Source: Coleofasciculus sp. FACHB-T130
GTDB taxonomy: Bacteria; Cyanobacteriota; Cyanobacteriia; Cyanobacteriales; FACHB-T130
Reading direction: 5' to 3'
Assembly: GCF_014695375.1 (NCBI RefSeq)
Contig: NZ_JACJOG010000014.1
Location: 109,848 to 173,847 of the forward strand
DNA: 64,000 nt
The translations under genes were made by a program, and so were the position numbers. The notes under the pieces were generated by a model. It was given only the letters and a program-made list of their open reading frames with translations, was not told where the DNA came from and made no database searches. Shown piece after piece: positions 10,424-20,048 of this stretch (positions are counted from its first letter, which is position 1; every line of letters starts with the position of its first letter).

Positions 10424-12046
10424 TTAAGCATTCCAAATGCCGGAACCATCCACATCTAACGGTAGGAAAACCGTCATGACCTCACCTTGCTGAGGTCGTT
10501 GCCGTACAATCAGTTTTCCTCCTAACGCTTGGAAGAGATTTTTGGTGACGTTGAGATTGAGGCTCAAACATCCGGTTTCTGGCTGAAACATCAATAGCTG
10601 ACCAATTGACTTGCACGTTGGTGGGTTGTTGTCTGCGGCTAGCGAGTTGCCGCTTTCGTCAGGTTGGTTTTGAGACTGGAGTTGCAATTTTAGCTGGTCT
10701 CCAGCGGGTGTCACCTCCACCTGAATATGACCGCCTGCGGGGATGCTGCGAGTGAAGTTTTCAATTAACCCAGTGAGTACCTGATCCAGCATGGCGGGAT
10801 TACTGACAACAGCGGGGAGCTTTTGCGGTAATACCACCTCTAGGGTTAAGTTGCGACGATTTGCTTGTTTTTGCCAGCGAGGAATGCTGTTTTGGAAGAC
10901 CTGCGCCACCGACATCGCAGTCAGGTGAACGGGCGAGCGCTTAACGGTTTCTGTTTCTAATTCCACCGCCCGGAAAAACAACTCCATGCGGTCAATTTGC
11001 TCGGTACACTCGCGATCGATCGCTTCCAAACGCCTGATGATGTCCGGTGCTAATTCGTTGCGGCGCTTCAGCAACAGCCGCGTTAAGGTGCGTATGGTAC
11101 TCAGGGGCGTCCGTACTTCGTGGGCAAACGCTTGAAGTAATTCCACATCATTAGAATTTTGAATTTTGAATTTTGAATTTTCAATTAATTTAGGATTCAA
11201 AATTGGCAGTTGGGAATTATCTTCTAGCTCTTTACCTTTTGCTTCTTGCCCACACCCAAGACGGGATAAATCGGCGTCTTTCCGATCGCCTCTGATTTCT
11301 TCGGGCAAATGTTTCAACAGCAACCGGCTAAATTGCATAACGGTTCGATAATCGGGCGCTTGGGGTGCAAAGCGTTCGACTAAAGTTTCTAACTGACTCA
11401 CTTGATGAAGGCTAGTCAGCAACAAGCGCGATCGCAAAGTTTGCCACGCTTGCTCCACCACTTGCGGATCAAAAGAATATTGGAAAGCTGGGGCACCTGT
11501 AATATCTTCTCCAACAACCATCACCAAACTAAACCGTGGTGTGAAAATTACGCAAAACTGTTCGCTTGTTAAGGGATCGGCAGGGATTAACGGGAAGTTG
11601 GAAGTGGATTGAGGTTCGTTTTCCTTTTGCTGAGTTGTTGCGGGAGGCAGCAGAAATGGCATTAATGCCAGAGGATTAAATCGCTCTGCTGTAAAAATTC
11701 CGGTATGTACGCGAGTCATTACCGCTGGGTGGCTCAGAACCGGCACAGGACCCGCTAAAACTAAGCCCAAGGTTTGTGGCGCATCAGGTTTAGCAGGTTC
11801 TAGAACTTGCAGCAACAATTGTTCCAAGGCAGCGATCGCTCCACACCACTCCCGCGAGGCACGGGCGTACTCTCGTGCCGTCCGGCTGGCAGGGCGCAAT
11901 CCATGCGCTTTTTCTGCTGTCTGCTCTACAGAAGGCATAACAGAATTTGCCCCAGTTTGTTCGCTGTGTTCGCTCTGGGCTAATATTTCACTGATGGTTG
12001 GTAGTAACCACTTCTTTTGCACAAAGATCCACCCCTTTAACGGCAA
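10424..12046 (-). CDS. Sensor histidine kinase with degenerate ATP-binding domain
   Basis: The N-terminal 280 residues form a GAF/PAS-like region. A clear HisKA H-box follows (ELLQAFAHEVRTPLSTIR, His at about 306), with an X-region and an HATPase-like domain. The N-box is present in weak form (LDQVLTGLIENFTRSI). The G1 motif DxGxG is not visible (the place holds LKLQLQSQNQPDESGN), while the G2-like end (LSLNLNVTKNLFQALGGKL) is recognisable. I infer impaired or unusual ATP binding, possibly a regulatory pseudokinase. The stretch around 11150-11175 encodes a repetitive NSKFKIQNS segment, a slippage-prone linker. The start is at 12046; a later Met (about residue 37) is also possible. Confidence 0.8.
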   Translation of the reverse strand: MPLKGWIFVQKKWLLPTISEILAQSEHSEQTGANSVMPSVEQTAEKAHGLRPASRTAREYARASREWCGAIAALEQLLLQVLEPAKPDAPQTLGLVLAGPVPVLSHPAVMTRVHTGIFTAERFNPLALMPFLLPPATTQQKENEPQSTSNFPLIPADPLTSEQFCVIFTPRFSLVMVVGEDITGAPAFQYSFDPQVVEQAWQTLRSRLLLTSLHQVSQLETLVERFAPQAPDYRTVMQFSRLLLKHLPEEIRGDRKDADLSRLGCGQEAKGKELEDNSQLPILNPKLIENSKFKIQNSNDVELLQAFAHEVRTPLSTIRTLTRLLLKRRNELAPDIIRRLEAIDRECTEQIDRMELFFRAVELETETVKRSPVHLTAMSVAQVFQNSIPRWQKQANRRNLTLEVVLPQKLPAVVSNPAMLDQVLTGLIENFTRSIPAGGHIQVEVTPAGDQLKLQLQSQNQPDESGNSLAADNNPPTCKSIGQLLMFQPETGCLSLNLNVTKNLFQALGGKLIVRQRPQQGEVMTVFLPLDVDGSGIWNA

Positions 12047-12630
12047 TCAACTGGCGGTGCGTCTTTTAAACTACTTCTGATTATGAGCGTACCGATAGTT
12101 GCCCTCTATCGGTGGTGGTATAACCGAACGAATCAGTGGCAATTCCCGCGCTCTGTTCGGAAAAATTTCTCAGGGTCATCGGGGCACAATCTCCCCATTC
12201 ATGCTCTAGGAGTCGGTTCTCCCCGATAAATGTCCGTTAATCTCTTGGCAACTCCTCTCCTTATAAAAGTAAGTTCATAAAAGATAAGTTCTTTCCCCTT
12301 CCCCGAAACAGAAGCAGCTTCGGGGTTAAGTTTACTGTATAAGACAAAGTATAAGTGTCTTTCCACTCATGCTAAGGGGCAAGGAATAAAGGCATACAAA
12401 AAAATGAGCAAAAACCAAAAAGAGTTTTTCATCAAAAAAACTGATGCAAAAAATGCATTAGGAGCTGATAGAAGAATATCTTTTACCCATCTGTTGATAG
12501 AGAAAATTTTACATCTCCAGGCTGATGAAAAGTGTAGAAAAAAACAGAAAGATAAGCAAAGTGCATAAATAAAAAATTGATTCTGTATTTGTGCTGACGG
12601 AAGTTATTGAATACTTCTAGGAGGAAAAAA
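12047..12630. other. Intergenic region with a CCCCGAA hairpin
   Basis: About 580 bp lie between divergent genes. Positions 12301-12325 form a perfect 7-bp stem (CCCCGAA/TTCGGGG) with an 11-nt loop. It has no T-run, so it may be a 5' leader structure of the stress-protein gene. The 12480-12600 stretch is AT-rich. No coding frame is convincing. Confidence 0.5.
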
Positions 12631-14049
12631 ATGACCCTCGACCAAAACAAGCGAGCTGTCGGCGTATTTTCTACACCTGAACAGGCGGAATATGCGCTCA
12701 ACGAGCTTAGGGACTCTGGTTTTGCCATGAACACAGTTTCTGTGGTGGCACGGGATAGCACTCGGCAAGATGAGGTAGCTGGTGTTGAAGTCAACCCTTA
12801 CGGAGGTGGCAATGAAGCCGGTGGGGGTGCAGCGGCGGGTGCCTTAGCAGGCGGTGCGGTCGGCGGTTTAGTTGGCGTCCTAGGAGCCTTAAGTGCGTTG
12901 GCAGTTCCGGGATTTGGTCCGGTTATCGCAGGAGGTGCGATCGCTTCTATTCTGGGAGATGCTTTAATCGGGGGTGCGGTTGGCGCTGCGACAGGTGGCA
13001 TTGTCGGCACACTGATGGGTTTAGGAATTCCTGAAGAACAAGCCAAAGTTTACAACCACCGAGTCTCCCAAGGAGATTATTTAGTAATTGTTGAGGGTAC
13101 GCAAGACGAAATTAATCGTGCTGAATCGATTTTGAACCGGCAAGGTATTCAGCATTGGGGTGTCTACGATGTGACGGGGGTTTCGGCGGTTCCTGACAAT
13201 TATGGCGCTTCTTCCTCAACCCCCTTCGATCCGATCAGCAGCACGTATCCTTCCCCGTTAGGACTCGATCCCCTGGCGACGGGTTATTCCTCTTCGTTAG
13301 GAATGAATCCGCTGGGTGCCGCCTCTCCCGTCACCTATGTTCCTACAGAAGATAATGTCAATGACAGCGATTTCAGCCGACACAAGCGAGCCGTTGGTGC
13401 CTTTGTCAGCCGTCGGGATACGGAAGATGCGCTTCACGAGCTGAGTAATTCTGGCTTTCCGATGAGTAAAGTTTCCGTCGTTGCCAGAGATGCAGACCCC
13501 CAGGATCAAATCGCTGGCGTTGAAATGAGCGATCGCGTTGATGACAATAACGTTGATGAAAGCGCAACCACAGGGGCGATCGCAGGGGGTGCTTTAGGCG
13601 GTCTGACTGGCTTATTACTCGGTTTGGGTGTATTGGCGATTCCCGGAGTTGGCCCGATTTTGTTGGCTGGTGCTACCGCAACTGCGATCGCAACCACCCT
13701 GGCGGGGAGTGGAATCGGCGCAGCCGCAGGTGGCTTGATTGGCGCACTGCTGGGTTTAGGAATTCCTGAAGATCGAGCGCAAGTTTATAACAATCTTGTG
13801 GCTCGCGGTGATTATCTGGTTATGGTAGATGGCACCGAAGACGATATCGAACGTGCCGAATCAGTTCTGAGCAATCGCGGCATTCAAGAGTGGGCTATCT
13901 ACGATGTACCGCCTTCTACAACTTCGAGAAGCGATTCCACTAACCGCATCGTCGAACCTCAGGAGAATCTGACGGCTGTGAATGAGATTAAGTCTCAGGA
14001 TAACGTGACCCAAGTAAGCGATCGCGTCACGATTGTTGACAATCGGTAG
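12631..14049 (+). CDS. Duplicated YflT-type general stress protein
   Basis: Two copies of a YflT-like (heat/general stress 17M-type) domain lie in tandem. Each begins KRAVG.F.....AE.AL.EL..SGF.M..VSVVARD (residues 6-45 and about 252-290). Each is followed by a glycine/alanine-rich hydrophobic segment (AGGAVGGLVG...), then GIPE..A.VYN..V..GDYLV.V.GT.D.I.RAESIL and GIQ.W.(I/V)YDV. The Gly-rich segments may insert into membranes or self-assemble. The start is ATG 12631, because a perfect AGGAGG lies at 12619-12624; an upstream TTG at 12607 is not the start. Its role in stress is known only by family name. Confidence 0.88.
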   Translation: MTLDQNKRAVGVFSTPEQAEYALNELRDSGFAMNTVSVVARDSTRQDEVAGVEVNPYGGGNEAGGGAAAGALAGGAVGGLVGVLGALSALAVPGFGPVIAGGAIASILGDALIGGAVGAATGGIVGTLMGLGIPEEQAKVYNHRVSQGDYLVIVEGTQDEINRAESILNRQGIQHWGVYDVTGVSAVPDNYGASSSTPFDPISSTYPSPLGLDPLATGYSSSLGMNPLGAASPVTYVPTEDNVNDSDFSRHKRAVGAFVSRRDTEDALHELSNSGFPMSKVSVVARDADPQDQIAGVEMSDRVDDNNVDESATTGAIAGGALGGLTGLLLGLGVLAIPGVGPILLAGATATAIATTLAGSGIGAAAGGLIGALLGLGIPEDRAQVYNNLVARGDYLVMVDGTEDDIERAESVLSNRGIQEWAIYDVPPSTTSRSDSTNRIVEPQENLTAVNEIKSQDNVTQVSDRVTIVDNR

Positions 14050-14062
14050 TAACTTTCCCACA

Positions 14063-14125
14063 ATTTCGCGCAAAGGCGCAAAGGCGTTAAGAAAAACTTT
14101 GCGTCTTTGCGTCTTGGCACGAAAT
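14063..14125. terminator. Bidirectional hairpin between convergent genes
   Basis: The outer arms ATTTCG (14063-14068) and CGAAAT (14120-14125) enclose GCGCAAAGGCGCAAAGGCG facing CTTTGCGTCTTTGCGTC. This CGCAAAGGCGCAAAG repeat is a common cyanobacterial intergenic element. Its place between two convergent stop codons suggests a shared terminator. Confidence 0.65.
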
Positions 14126-14127
14126 AA

Positions 14128-15294
14128 TCAAAAGCACTTCTCAATTAAAGTCTCTACCAATCGTTGAAGATGGTCAGTTTCATGCGTTGCCATTACCGAG
14201 ATCCGAATTCGACTCGTAGGCACCGTGGGAGGACGAATCGCTGGGGCGAAAATGCCGGATGTTTTTAGTTGATGTCCCATTTTTAGCGCTGCTTCTGCAC
14301 TGTCCAGGGGAAAGCAGAGAATAGGAGATTCAGAAGGCAGCAATTGTAAGGTTAATTGCTGGGCAATCTGCTGTTTGAGAAAATTGACATTATTCCACAA
14401 ACTAGCGCGGCGTTCCGGTTCTTTTCGGATGATGCGAAGAGCTTCCAATGCCGCAGCGGTATCAGCGGGTGAAAGAGCCGTGGTATAAATCCAACTAGGT
14501 GCCCGATTCCGCAAAAAGTCAATCACAGCCGAGTTGCCTGCGACATATCCACCCAAACTGCCTAAAGCTTTGCTGAGGGTGCCGATTTGAATCAACGGGA
14601 CATTGCTACAGCGAAAATGTTCTACACACCCAGCACCCGTTGCTCCGAGTACCCCTGTGGCATGAGCTTCATCAACGAGCAGCATACAGCTAAATTCCTC
14701 CGCCAGCTCTAACAGTCCCGGTAAGGGGCACAAATCGCCATCCATACTGAAGACGCTATCTGTGAGAATCAGGCATCGACGGTATTTTTCCCGGTGTAAA
14801 TTCAGTTGGGTTTTTAACTCCTCAACATTGCAGTGAGGGTATTCAATAACCATTGCACCGCTAAGAATCGCCCCATTTTTCAGACTGGAGTGATTGTACC
14901 CATCAGACACAATCAGATCGCGTTTTCCGACTAAAGCAGCGATCGCACCTAAGTTTGCCAGATATCCAGAACTAAAAACTAAGGCATCTTCAGTTTGTTT
15001 GAGGGATGCGATCGCTTTTTCCAATTCCCGATGCAGTTCCCGATGTCCGCTGAGTAACCGAGAACCCGTGCTACCCGTGCCAAATGTCTGAGTAGCCGCT
15101 ACTGCGGCTTGGATGAGGCGTTCATCCCCCGCGAGTCCCAAGTAATCATTACTGGCAAAATTGATGACTTCACGCCCCTCCAGCAACACCGTCGCACCCG
15201 GACGACTAGCGATCGCTTGCACCGACCGATACCAATCTGCGCGGTGAATGGTGGCGAGGGATTGCTCTACCCAAGCGTAAGGATTCGTTGGCAT
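14128..15294 (-). CDS. bioF: 8-amino-7-oxononanoate synthase (biotin synthesis)
   Basis: This is a PLP enzyme of the alpha-oxoamine synthase family, condensing pimeloyl-ACP and L-alanine in biotin synthesis. The sequence shows [40 protein letters not shown] (PLP-binding Asp/His) and [16 protein letters not shown], which contains the PLP lysine near residue 242. The length, 388 aa, is normal. No other bio genes are adjacent. Related acyltransferases (KBL, HemA) differ in the N-terminal motifs; BioF is the best fit. Confidence 0.92.
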   Translation of the reverse strand: MPTNPYAWVEQSLATIHRADWYRSVQAIASRPGATVLLEGREVINFASNDYLGLAGDERLIQAAVAATQTFGTGSTGSRLLSGHRELHRELEKAIASLKQTEDALVFSSGYLANLGAIAALVGKRDLIVSDGYNHSSLKNGAILSGAMVIEYPHCNVEELKTQLNLHREKYRRCLILTDSVFSMDGDLCPLPGLLELAEEFSCMLLVDEAHATGVLGATGAGCVEHFRCSNVPLIQIGTLSKALGSLGGYVAGNSAVIDFLRNRAPSWIYTTALSPADTAAALEALRIIRKEPERRASLWNNVNFLKQQIAQQLTLQLLPSESPILCFPLDSAEAALKMGHQLKTSGIFAPAIRPPTVPTSRIRISVMATHETDHLQRLVETLIEKCF

Positions 15295-15357
15295 TTCGAT
15301 CGGTTATCGCACCTTTAACTTGCCTGTATAGCAGTTCTCACTTTGTTGCAACACACT

Positions 15358-15453
15358 CCTAACCTCACCCCCAATCCCCTCTCTCCACTTTTCGGTGAGG
15401 GGACAGTATTGAACCTCTTCCTGCTTGAGGGGAGGGGCAGGGGTGGGGTTAAA
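15358..15453. repeat. Cyanobacterial intergenic inverted repeat
   Basis: CCTAACCTCACCCCCAATC... and ...GGGGCAGGGGTGGGGTTAA form an imperfect inverted repeat of about 95 bp, of the CCCCTCTC/GAGGGG type seen widely between cyanobacterial genes. A similar but more decayed copy lies at about 19445-19520. Confidence 0.6.
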
Positions 15454-15575
15454 CGGTACTGCATCCAAACGAGAATTGCTATAAAAGAAAATACCGGAAA
15501 AGTGGCAATTATGCTTCTCTCCTCCTAGACAAGCTACAGCGCGTCTCTACATTTTCTCCTGGAACAACTCGCAAG

Positions 15576-16259
15576 CTAAGCTGTCAAATTAGACGCTTGA
15601 ACGCTGACGTCAGCACTTGATTCTGGCAAAGGTGGACGCAGGCAAAGATAAGTAAGTGGTCCAAATAAAGGTACTAGCGCCACCGCCCAGAAAATTCGAG
15701 CCTCCTTTATGCCCCGACGAGCCATATCATCGTCAAACAGTGACGTTAATGGAAACACCAGGCACATGAGACAAAAATCCAAACTGATGAGGTGAACGAA
15801 TTCCCTGGTTTTAAACTGTTGAATATAATCTCCCCAATCTCCAGCAAATATTGCGTAGGCAAGTAAGCCAATCGTTGTTAACAGTAGGAAAATTCCTGTC
15901 CAACGGGAATCTAGAATTTTTAGTAATTTATCCTTCGGTCCAGAAAATTCTTGATTTGATTTTCGGAAAATTAAATAGGGGATAAAGCAAATCACACCCG
16001 TTCCATTTGCCCCAATGAAATAAGGCCATGAGCGAAACGGTTGCGTTGTGCCATCAGCAAACATTAGACAAGCATAAATCATAGGCCAAACGCCCATGAG
16101 CCAGAAGATAGCCACAAGAATTGCATTCACATCTGCCAACTGGAATGTTAACAACTTCCAAACCAGCGAAAACGTCTCTGGTTGAGCAAGTGGAGCTAAC
16201 CATACGGTATAGACAAGAAATGTAATCCATATCAAGAACAAGGCAATTTTTCTGCCCAT
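15576..16259 (-). CDS. Multi-pass membrane protein, paralogue 1 of 3
   Basis: A 227-aa protein with about six hydrophobic helices. Hallmarks shared by three tandem paralogues are an N-terminal R-K-(I/T)-A/G-L/F-hydrophobic helix, a central P-Y-L-x-x-R-x-x-NQEFSG motif, DSRWTGI, DDDMARRGI, and C-terminal PLFGPLTYLCLRPPLPE. The family resembles conserved cyanobacterial/plastid membrane proteins of unknown function. Its long distance (about 175 bp) from paralogue 2 suggests separate transcription. Confidence 0.82.
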   Translation of the reverse strand: MGRKIALFLIWITFLVYTVWLAPLAQPETFSLVWKLLTFQLADVNAILVAIFWLMGVWPMIYACLMFADGTTQPFRSWPYFIGANGTGVICFIPYLIFRKSNQEFSGPKDKLLKILDSRWTGIFLLLTTIGLLAYAIFAGDWGDYIQQFKTREFVHLISLDFCLMCLVFPLTSLFDDDMARRGIKEARIFWAVALVPLFGPLTYLCLRPPLPESSADVSVQASNLTA

Positions 16260-16435
16260 AATCTTGACCCATAACTTTATACATCAATTATTTAACTTTA
16301 AAAGCCCGATAACAGCACTTACCTCCGTCTTAAGTCACACCAACTTGCATTCAAAAGAAAGCCACAGGCTCTCCTTTCTTTCCTCCGCGTCCTCCGCGAC
16401 TTCTGCGGTTCTCTCTCCTAAAATAGAGATACGGT

Positions 16436-17119
16436 TCAGACTCGTATAGTGCTAGCAACAGATTCTGGTACTGAACCAGCACCAGCTTCTGGTAAAGGTG
16501 GACGAATACAGAGATAGGCAATGGGTCCCAGCAGAGGAACCAGCGATACTGCCCAAAAAACTGGGGGAATATTGAACCCTCGACGCGCCATATCATCGCC
16601 AAGAACGGTCGGAAACAACAGACAGAACAGGCAAAAAGCCAAACTCATGCCATTGACAAAGCGATCGCTTTGGAATTGCTGAATAAACCCTCCCCAATCA
16701 CCCGCCAGTAAGGCAAATGCTAGCAATAAAAGCGTGCTGAAATTGAGGATAATACCTGTCCAGCGAGAATCAAAAACTTTGAGCAAGGTATCCTTTTGCC
16801 CGGAAAACTCTTGATTCGGTTCCCTCAAGGCTAAATAAGGTATTAAGCTAATCACTCCCGTTCCCGCTGAACCCAAAGCAAAAGGCCAGAAACGAATCTT
16901 TTGCATCCTCCCATCGACGAACAAAAGACAGCTATAGATGAGTATCCAGATGCCAATCAGGGAAAATATAGAAAGGATAATTGGGTTGACCTGGGTCCAC
17001 TGACCCGTCAATATATTTTTAATGAGCCTCAGTGTGTCTGGCGTAATTGGCGGTGCCAGCAGCAAAACATAGGAGATAAATCCAGCCCATAATAACCAAA
17101 GTGCTGTTTTTCTAGCCAT
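16436..17119 (-). CDS. Multi-pass membrane protein, paralogue 2 of 3
   Basis: A 227-aa membrane protein with the same signature blocks as its two neighbours (YLALREPNQEFSGQKD, DSRWTGIILNF, GDDMARRGF, PLLGPIAYLCIRPPLPE). It lies 14 bp downstream of paralogue 3, so the two are probably co-transcribed. No catalytic motif is apparent. The conserved charged loop (DDMARRG) probably faces one side of the membrane and may bind a ligand or partner; this is inference. Confidence 0.82.
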   Translation of the reverse strand: MARKTALWLLWAGFISYVLLLAPPITPDTLRLIKNILTGQWTQVNPIILSIFSLIGIWILIYSCLLFVDGRMQKIRFWPFALGSAGTGVISLIPYLALREPNQEFSGQKDTLLKVFDSRWTGIILNFSTLLLLAFALLAGDWGGFIQQFQSDRFVNGMSLAFCLFCLLFPTVLGDDMARRGFNIPPVFWAVSLVPLLGPIAYLCIRPPLPEAGAGSVPESVASTIRV

Positions 17120-17133
17120 ATTTCCATCAAATT

Positions 17134-17820
17134 TTAATTTCTAGATTGTGCGGGTTGCCGTTCCGTGGAGAAAGCTTCGGCATTAGTTTCTGGTAAGGGA
17201 GGACGCAGGCAAAGATAAGCTAAAGCGCCAAACAAAGGAATCAGCACTACTATCCAAAAAAGTGTAGAATTCTTGATTCCCCGACGCGCCATATCATCTC
17301 CCAGAAGTGCGGGAAATATTAACCACAGCAGGCAGAAATCCAAACTCATGACATGAACGAAGCGATTTGTCTGGAACTGCTGAATATAATCTGCCCAATT
17401 CCCGCCCAATAAGCCATATACAACCAAACTCCCAGCGCCGAATGTTAGCAAAAAACCAAGCCACCGGGAATCGAGTATTTTCAGAAATAAATTCTTTTCT
17501 CCGTGAAATTCCTGGTTGGGTTCTCGCAGTGCTAAATAAGGCAACAAAGCAAATGCTCCGACTCCAAAAGAGAACGCCGAAAAAGGCCAAGCTGCTACCT
17601 TTTGCTGTTTGCCATCAATGAGCATCAGACAGGCGTAAATCATCGGTACGATGCCCAGAAGATTGAATAGCGTGACGACTAGGGGGTTAATCCCTGTCCA
17701 TTGACCTGTGGAGAGATTTTTGATGAGTTCAAATGTGCCTGGTTGTTCAGGAGGTGCTAACAGAAAGGCATAGGTAATAAATGCTGCCCAAAGCAACCAA
17801 AAGCCAATTTTTCTAGCCAT
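17134..17820 (-). CDS. Multi-pass membrane protein, paralogue 3 of 3
   Basis: First gene of the leftward set of three tandem duplicates, 228 aa. It is closest to paralogue 2 (ARK..LWLLWA.FI.Y..LLAPP start, YLALREPNQEFHGEK, DSRWLGFLLTF, GDDMARRGI, PLFGALAYLCLRPPLPE). Six or so hydrophobic helices are visible and no signal peptide cleavage site. The array seems to have grown by gene duplication. Confidence 0.82.
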   Translation of the reverse strand: MARKIGFWLLWAAFITYAFLLAPPEQPGTFELIKNLSTGQWTGINPLVVTLFNLLGIVPMIYACLMLIDGKQQKVAAWPFSAFSFGVGAFALLPYLALREPNQEFHGEKNLFLKILDSRWLGFLLTFGAGSLVVYGLLGGNWADYIQQFQTNRFVHVMSLDFCLLWLIFPALLGDDMARRGIKNSTLFWIVVLIPLFGALAYLCLRPPLPETNAEAFSTERQPAQSRN

Positions 17821-17901
17821 ATCAGTGAAGAATGAAAAGCAAAAATTAGAGCTAATCGCAATTAGCCATGTTTATCGTTCGTAGTTCGTGGTGGGCTACC
17901 C

Positions 17902-17925
17902 AATCGCTAATCGCGATTAGCGATT
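17902..17925. terminator. Perfect 24-bp palindrome at the hrcA 3' end
   Basis: The 24 bp from AATCGCTAATCG to its exact reverse complement form a perfect palindrome centred on TCGCGA. It lies 8 bp past the hrcA stop codon and is followed on the plus side by TTCTAAATTA. A second, looser GCTAATCGCAATTAGC inverted repeat lies at 17852-17867. It probably acts as a hairpin terminator. Confidence 0.55.
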
Positions 17926-17932
17926 TTCTAAA

Positions 17933-19045
17933 TTAAGCAGGTTGCGTAAGAGCATCCGAGAGATAATCGGCGGCGGCTTCAACGAGTGCGATCGCATTTT
18001 CGTACACCATCCGCGTTGGCCCCAAAACACCTACACTTCCCACGGGTACTGAACCCTGCTGATAAGTTGCAGAAATCAGCGTACAGGTACGCATCGGTTC
18101 TAAAGGATTTTCCGAACCAATCCGCACTGTCACTCGCGAACCAGAGGTGACATCTGAAATAGCCGTGACATCTGGTCTAGGCCATTCAAAGATTAAAGGC
18201 CACAACTGGTCTTGTTCCTCTTCCAATAGGTGTATAAGCGTCTGCACTTGCTGTAATTCGGAAAATTCTGGCTGACGCAATACTTCAGCGACGCCACGAA
18301 CCATAATTTGAGTTGTGGCAGGTTGGGAAGTGCGACGGATCAAGTCGGAGAGGAGATTTCGCAAAGAATCAACATATCGTTGAAATTCTCGGTCTAGTTC
18401 GCTCCAGTCTAAAGTTGCCAGTTCACTGAGCGATCGCCCCCGCAAGTGGCTATTCAGAAAATTCGATAAAATTTGCAACTCCCGATCTACAATTTCTGCG
18501 TCCGGTTGCTCATCCTCCGATTCTGAGAGCGGTAACTCCATTAAGACGCTAGTCGTCTCATAAGAATCCGTCACCACAATCAGCATCACCCTTCCCGGAT
18601 CGAGCTGCACCAGTTGCAAATGCCGCAAACGATTAGTTCGAGTCTGCGGCATCGTGATCAGGGTAATATAACCGCTGAGCGTTGCCAGAATTTGCGCTGC
18701 ACCCCGCAACACAGTCTCGAAACTCTGATGTTCCAAGTTCAAACGGTTTGTGAATAACTGCTCTACCTGACGCCCCAAGGCTTCAGAAGGCTTAATTAAT
18801 TGATCGACATAAATTCGATAGCCAGAGTCAGAGGGAACCCGTCCAGCCGAGGTATGGGGTTGATAGAGCAACCCCGCTTTCTCTAAGACGCCCATTGCAT
18901 TGCGAATCGTCGCTGGACTGACGCACAGATTATACTCGTCTACCAAAGCTTTTGAGCCGACTGGCTCAGCCGTCGCAATATAGTGACGGACAGTTGCCCA
19001 GAGAATACGTTGTTGACGGTCAGTCAGACTTACTTGCCTAGCCAT
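17933..19045 (-). CDS. hrcA: Heat-inducible transcription repressor HrcA
   Basis: HrcA represses chaperonin genes by binding CIRCE operators. The protein has the N-terminal winged helix ([28 protein letters not shown], then [19 protein letters not shown] and [20 protein letters not shown]), a central GAF-like domain, and the C-terminal [20 protein letters not shown] and [17 protein letters not shown] blocks. Its length of 370 aa is normal. grpE/dnaK are not next to it, as is common in cyanobacteria. I did not find a convincing CIRCE element in this window. Confidence 0.95.
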   Translation of the reverse strand: MARQVSLTDRQQRILWATVRHYIATAEPVGSKALVDEYNLCVSPATIRNAMGVLEKAGLLYQPHTSAGRVPSDSGYRIYVDQLIKPSEALGRQVEQLFTNRLNLEHQSFETVLRGAAQILATLSGYITLITMPQTRTNRLRHLQLVQLDPGRVMLIVVTDSYETTSVLMELPLSESEDEQPDAEIVDRELQILSNFLNSHLRGRSLSELATLDWSELDREFQRYVDSLRNLLSDLIRRTSQPATTQIMVRGVAEVLRQPEFSELQQVQTLIHLLEEEQDQLWPLIFEWPRPDVTAISDVTSGSRVTVRIGSENPLEPMRTCTLISATYQQGSVPVGSVGVLGPTRMVYENAIALVEAAADYLSDALTQPA

Positions 19046-19558
19046 TTAAACGAAAGCCGAATTGGATAGGGTTTTAAAAACAATTGGAAATTCCTGGACT
19101 TCTGATGATGAATTTCTCAGTAAGTCCGGCGCTCTTGTCAAGCAAGCAGCCGATTAAATATAGGATAGGTTAAAACAGAATAGCAGATGCTGCCTTCTGC
19201 CTGCCGGTTCGCCACACCCAGCCAGTAGAAGCATAACAGCCGCCGAACTTCAACCTTAGACATACCATGACGATCGATCGCAGAGTTAGGACATTATCGC
19301 TACCCGTAACTCTAGAGTCCACAGTCTCTATCAGGATTGTCTGTAGTCTACTCGACTGCATCGAAGTTTGTCAGCCAAAACCTCTAAATACTTATTTCGC
19401 TAGTAAAAATTAAAACAATATCGTGAACCGTATTTAATTAAAAAATCTAACCCCAGCCTTTTTCCTTAGTAGGGAAGAAAGAGAATTTCTGCCCTCTTGT
19501 TGCAGGAGCGGGGTTGGGGAAGAGGTTCCAGCTTCAAGATAGTTTTGTACTGGGATCA
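19046..19558. other. Intergenic region with decayed repeat
   Basis: About 510 bp between hrcA and the rhodanese gene. It holds a degenerate inverted repeat of the CTAACCCCAG/GGGGTTGGGG type at about 19445-19520 and nothing coding that I can support. The hrcA promoter should lie at its left end. Confidence 0.45.
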
Positions 19559-19918
19559 TTAGTATTGGGAAATTGTCGGATCGACTCGGATTGAGTAGGC
19601 ATCGATGCCACCAGCAATATTTTTGACATTGGTGAAGCCTTGCATTTGTAGCCACTGGCACATCTGCGCCGAACGGATGCCATGATGACAGAGAACCAGC
19701 GTCTCGGCGTGCGGATCGAACTGGGTCTGGATTTGGTCAGCCCAGTCGGCAAATTCCGACAAGGGGAGGTTTTCAAAACCCTCAATGCTGGCGATCGCAA
19801 CTTCCTGTGGTTCTCGCACATCCACCAATTGCAGACTCTCAGGGGAATCGGCAAGACGGCTGGCAAGTTCTTCTACGCTAATCTGGGGAATATCTTGGCG
19901 AAAAGATTGAGCAGACAT
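19559..19918 (-). CDS. Rhodanese-domain sulfurtransferase-like protein
   Basis: A single rhodanese domain of 119 aa. ISVEELASRLADSPESLQLVDVREPQEVAIASI is the typical start of the fold, and the active-site loop is LVLCHHGIRSAQM with the catalytic Cys at about residue 77. ASIEGFENLPLSEF and WLQMQGFTNVKNIAGGIDAYS match the conserved end. I place the start at the second Met (MSAQSFRQDIPQI), as usual for this family; an earlier ATG adds four residues. The substrate is not deducible. Confidence 0.88.
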   Translation of the reverse strand: MSAQSFRQDIPQISVEELASRLADSPESLQLVDVREPQEVAIASIEGFENLPLSEFADWADQIQTQFDPHAETLVLCHHGIRSAQMCQWLQMQGFTNVKNIAGGIDAYSIRVDPTISQY

Positions 19919-20048
19919 GAGGTTGTGCAACGCTGGAGATTAACTAAGATTTTAATAGTTGGCAGTCCGATGAGCTGAAATAATAGGTTCTGGCATCGGG
20001 ATTAGTGTTCTTAGCTGAATCGCGCTCACCCAAGGTCTACATTTCACC

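Noticed and set aside
14063..14125. Operator or CIRCE element
   Set aside because: The arms are of the common CGCAAAGG intergenic repeat type and do not match TTAGCACTC-N9-GAGTGCTAA.
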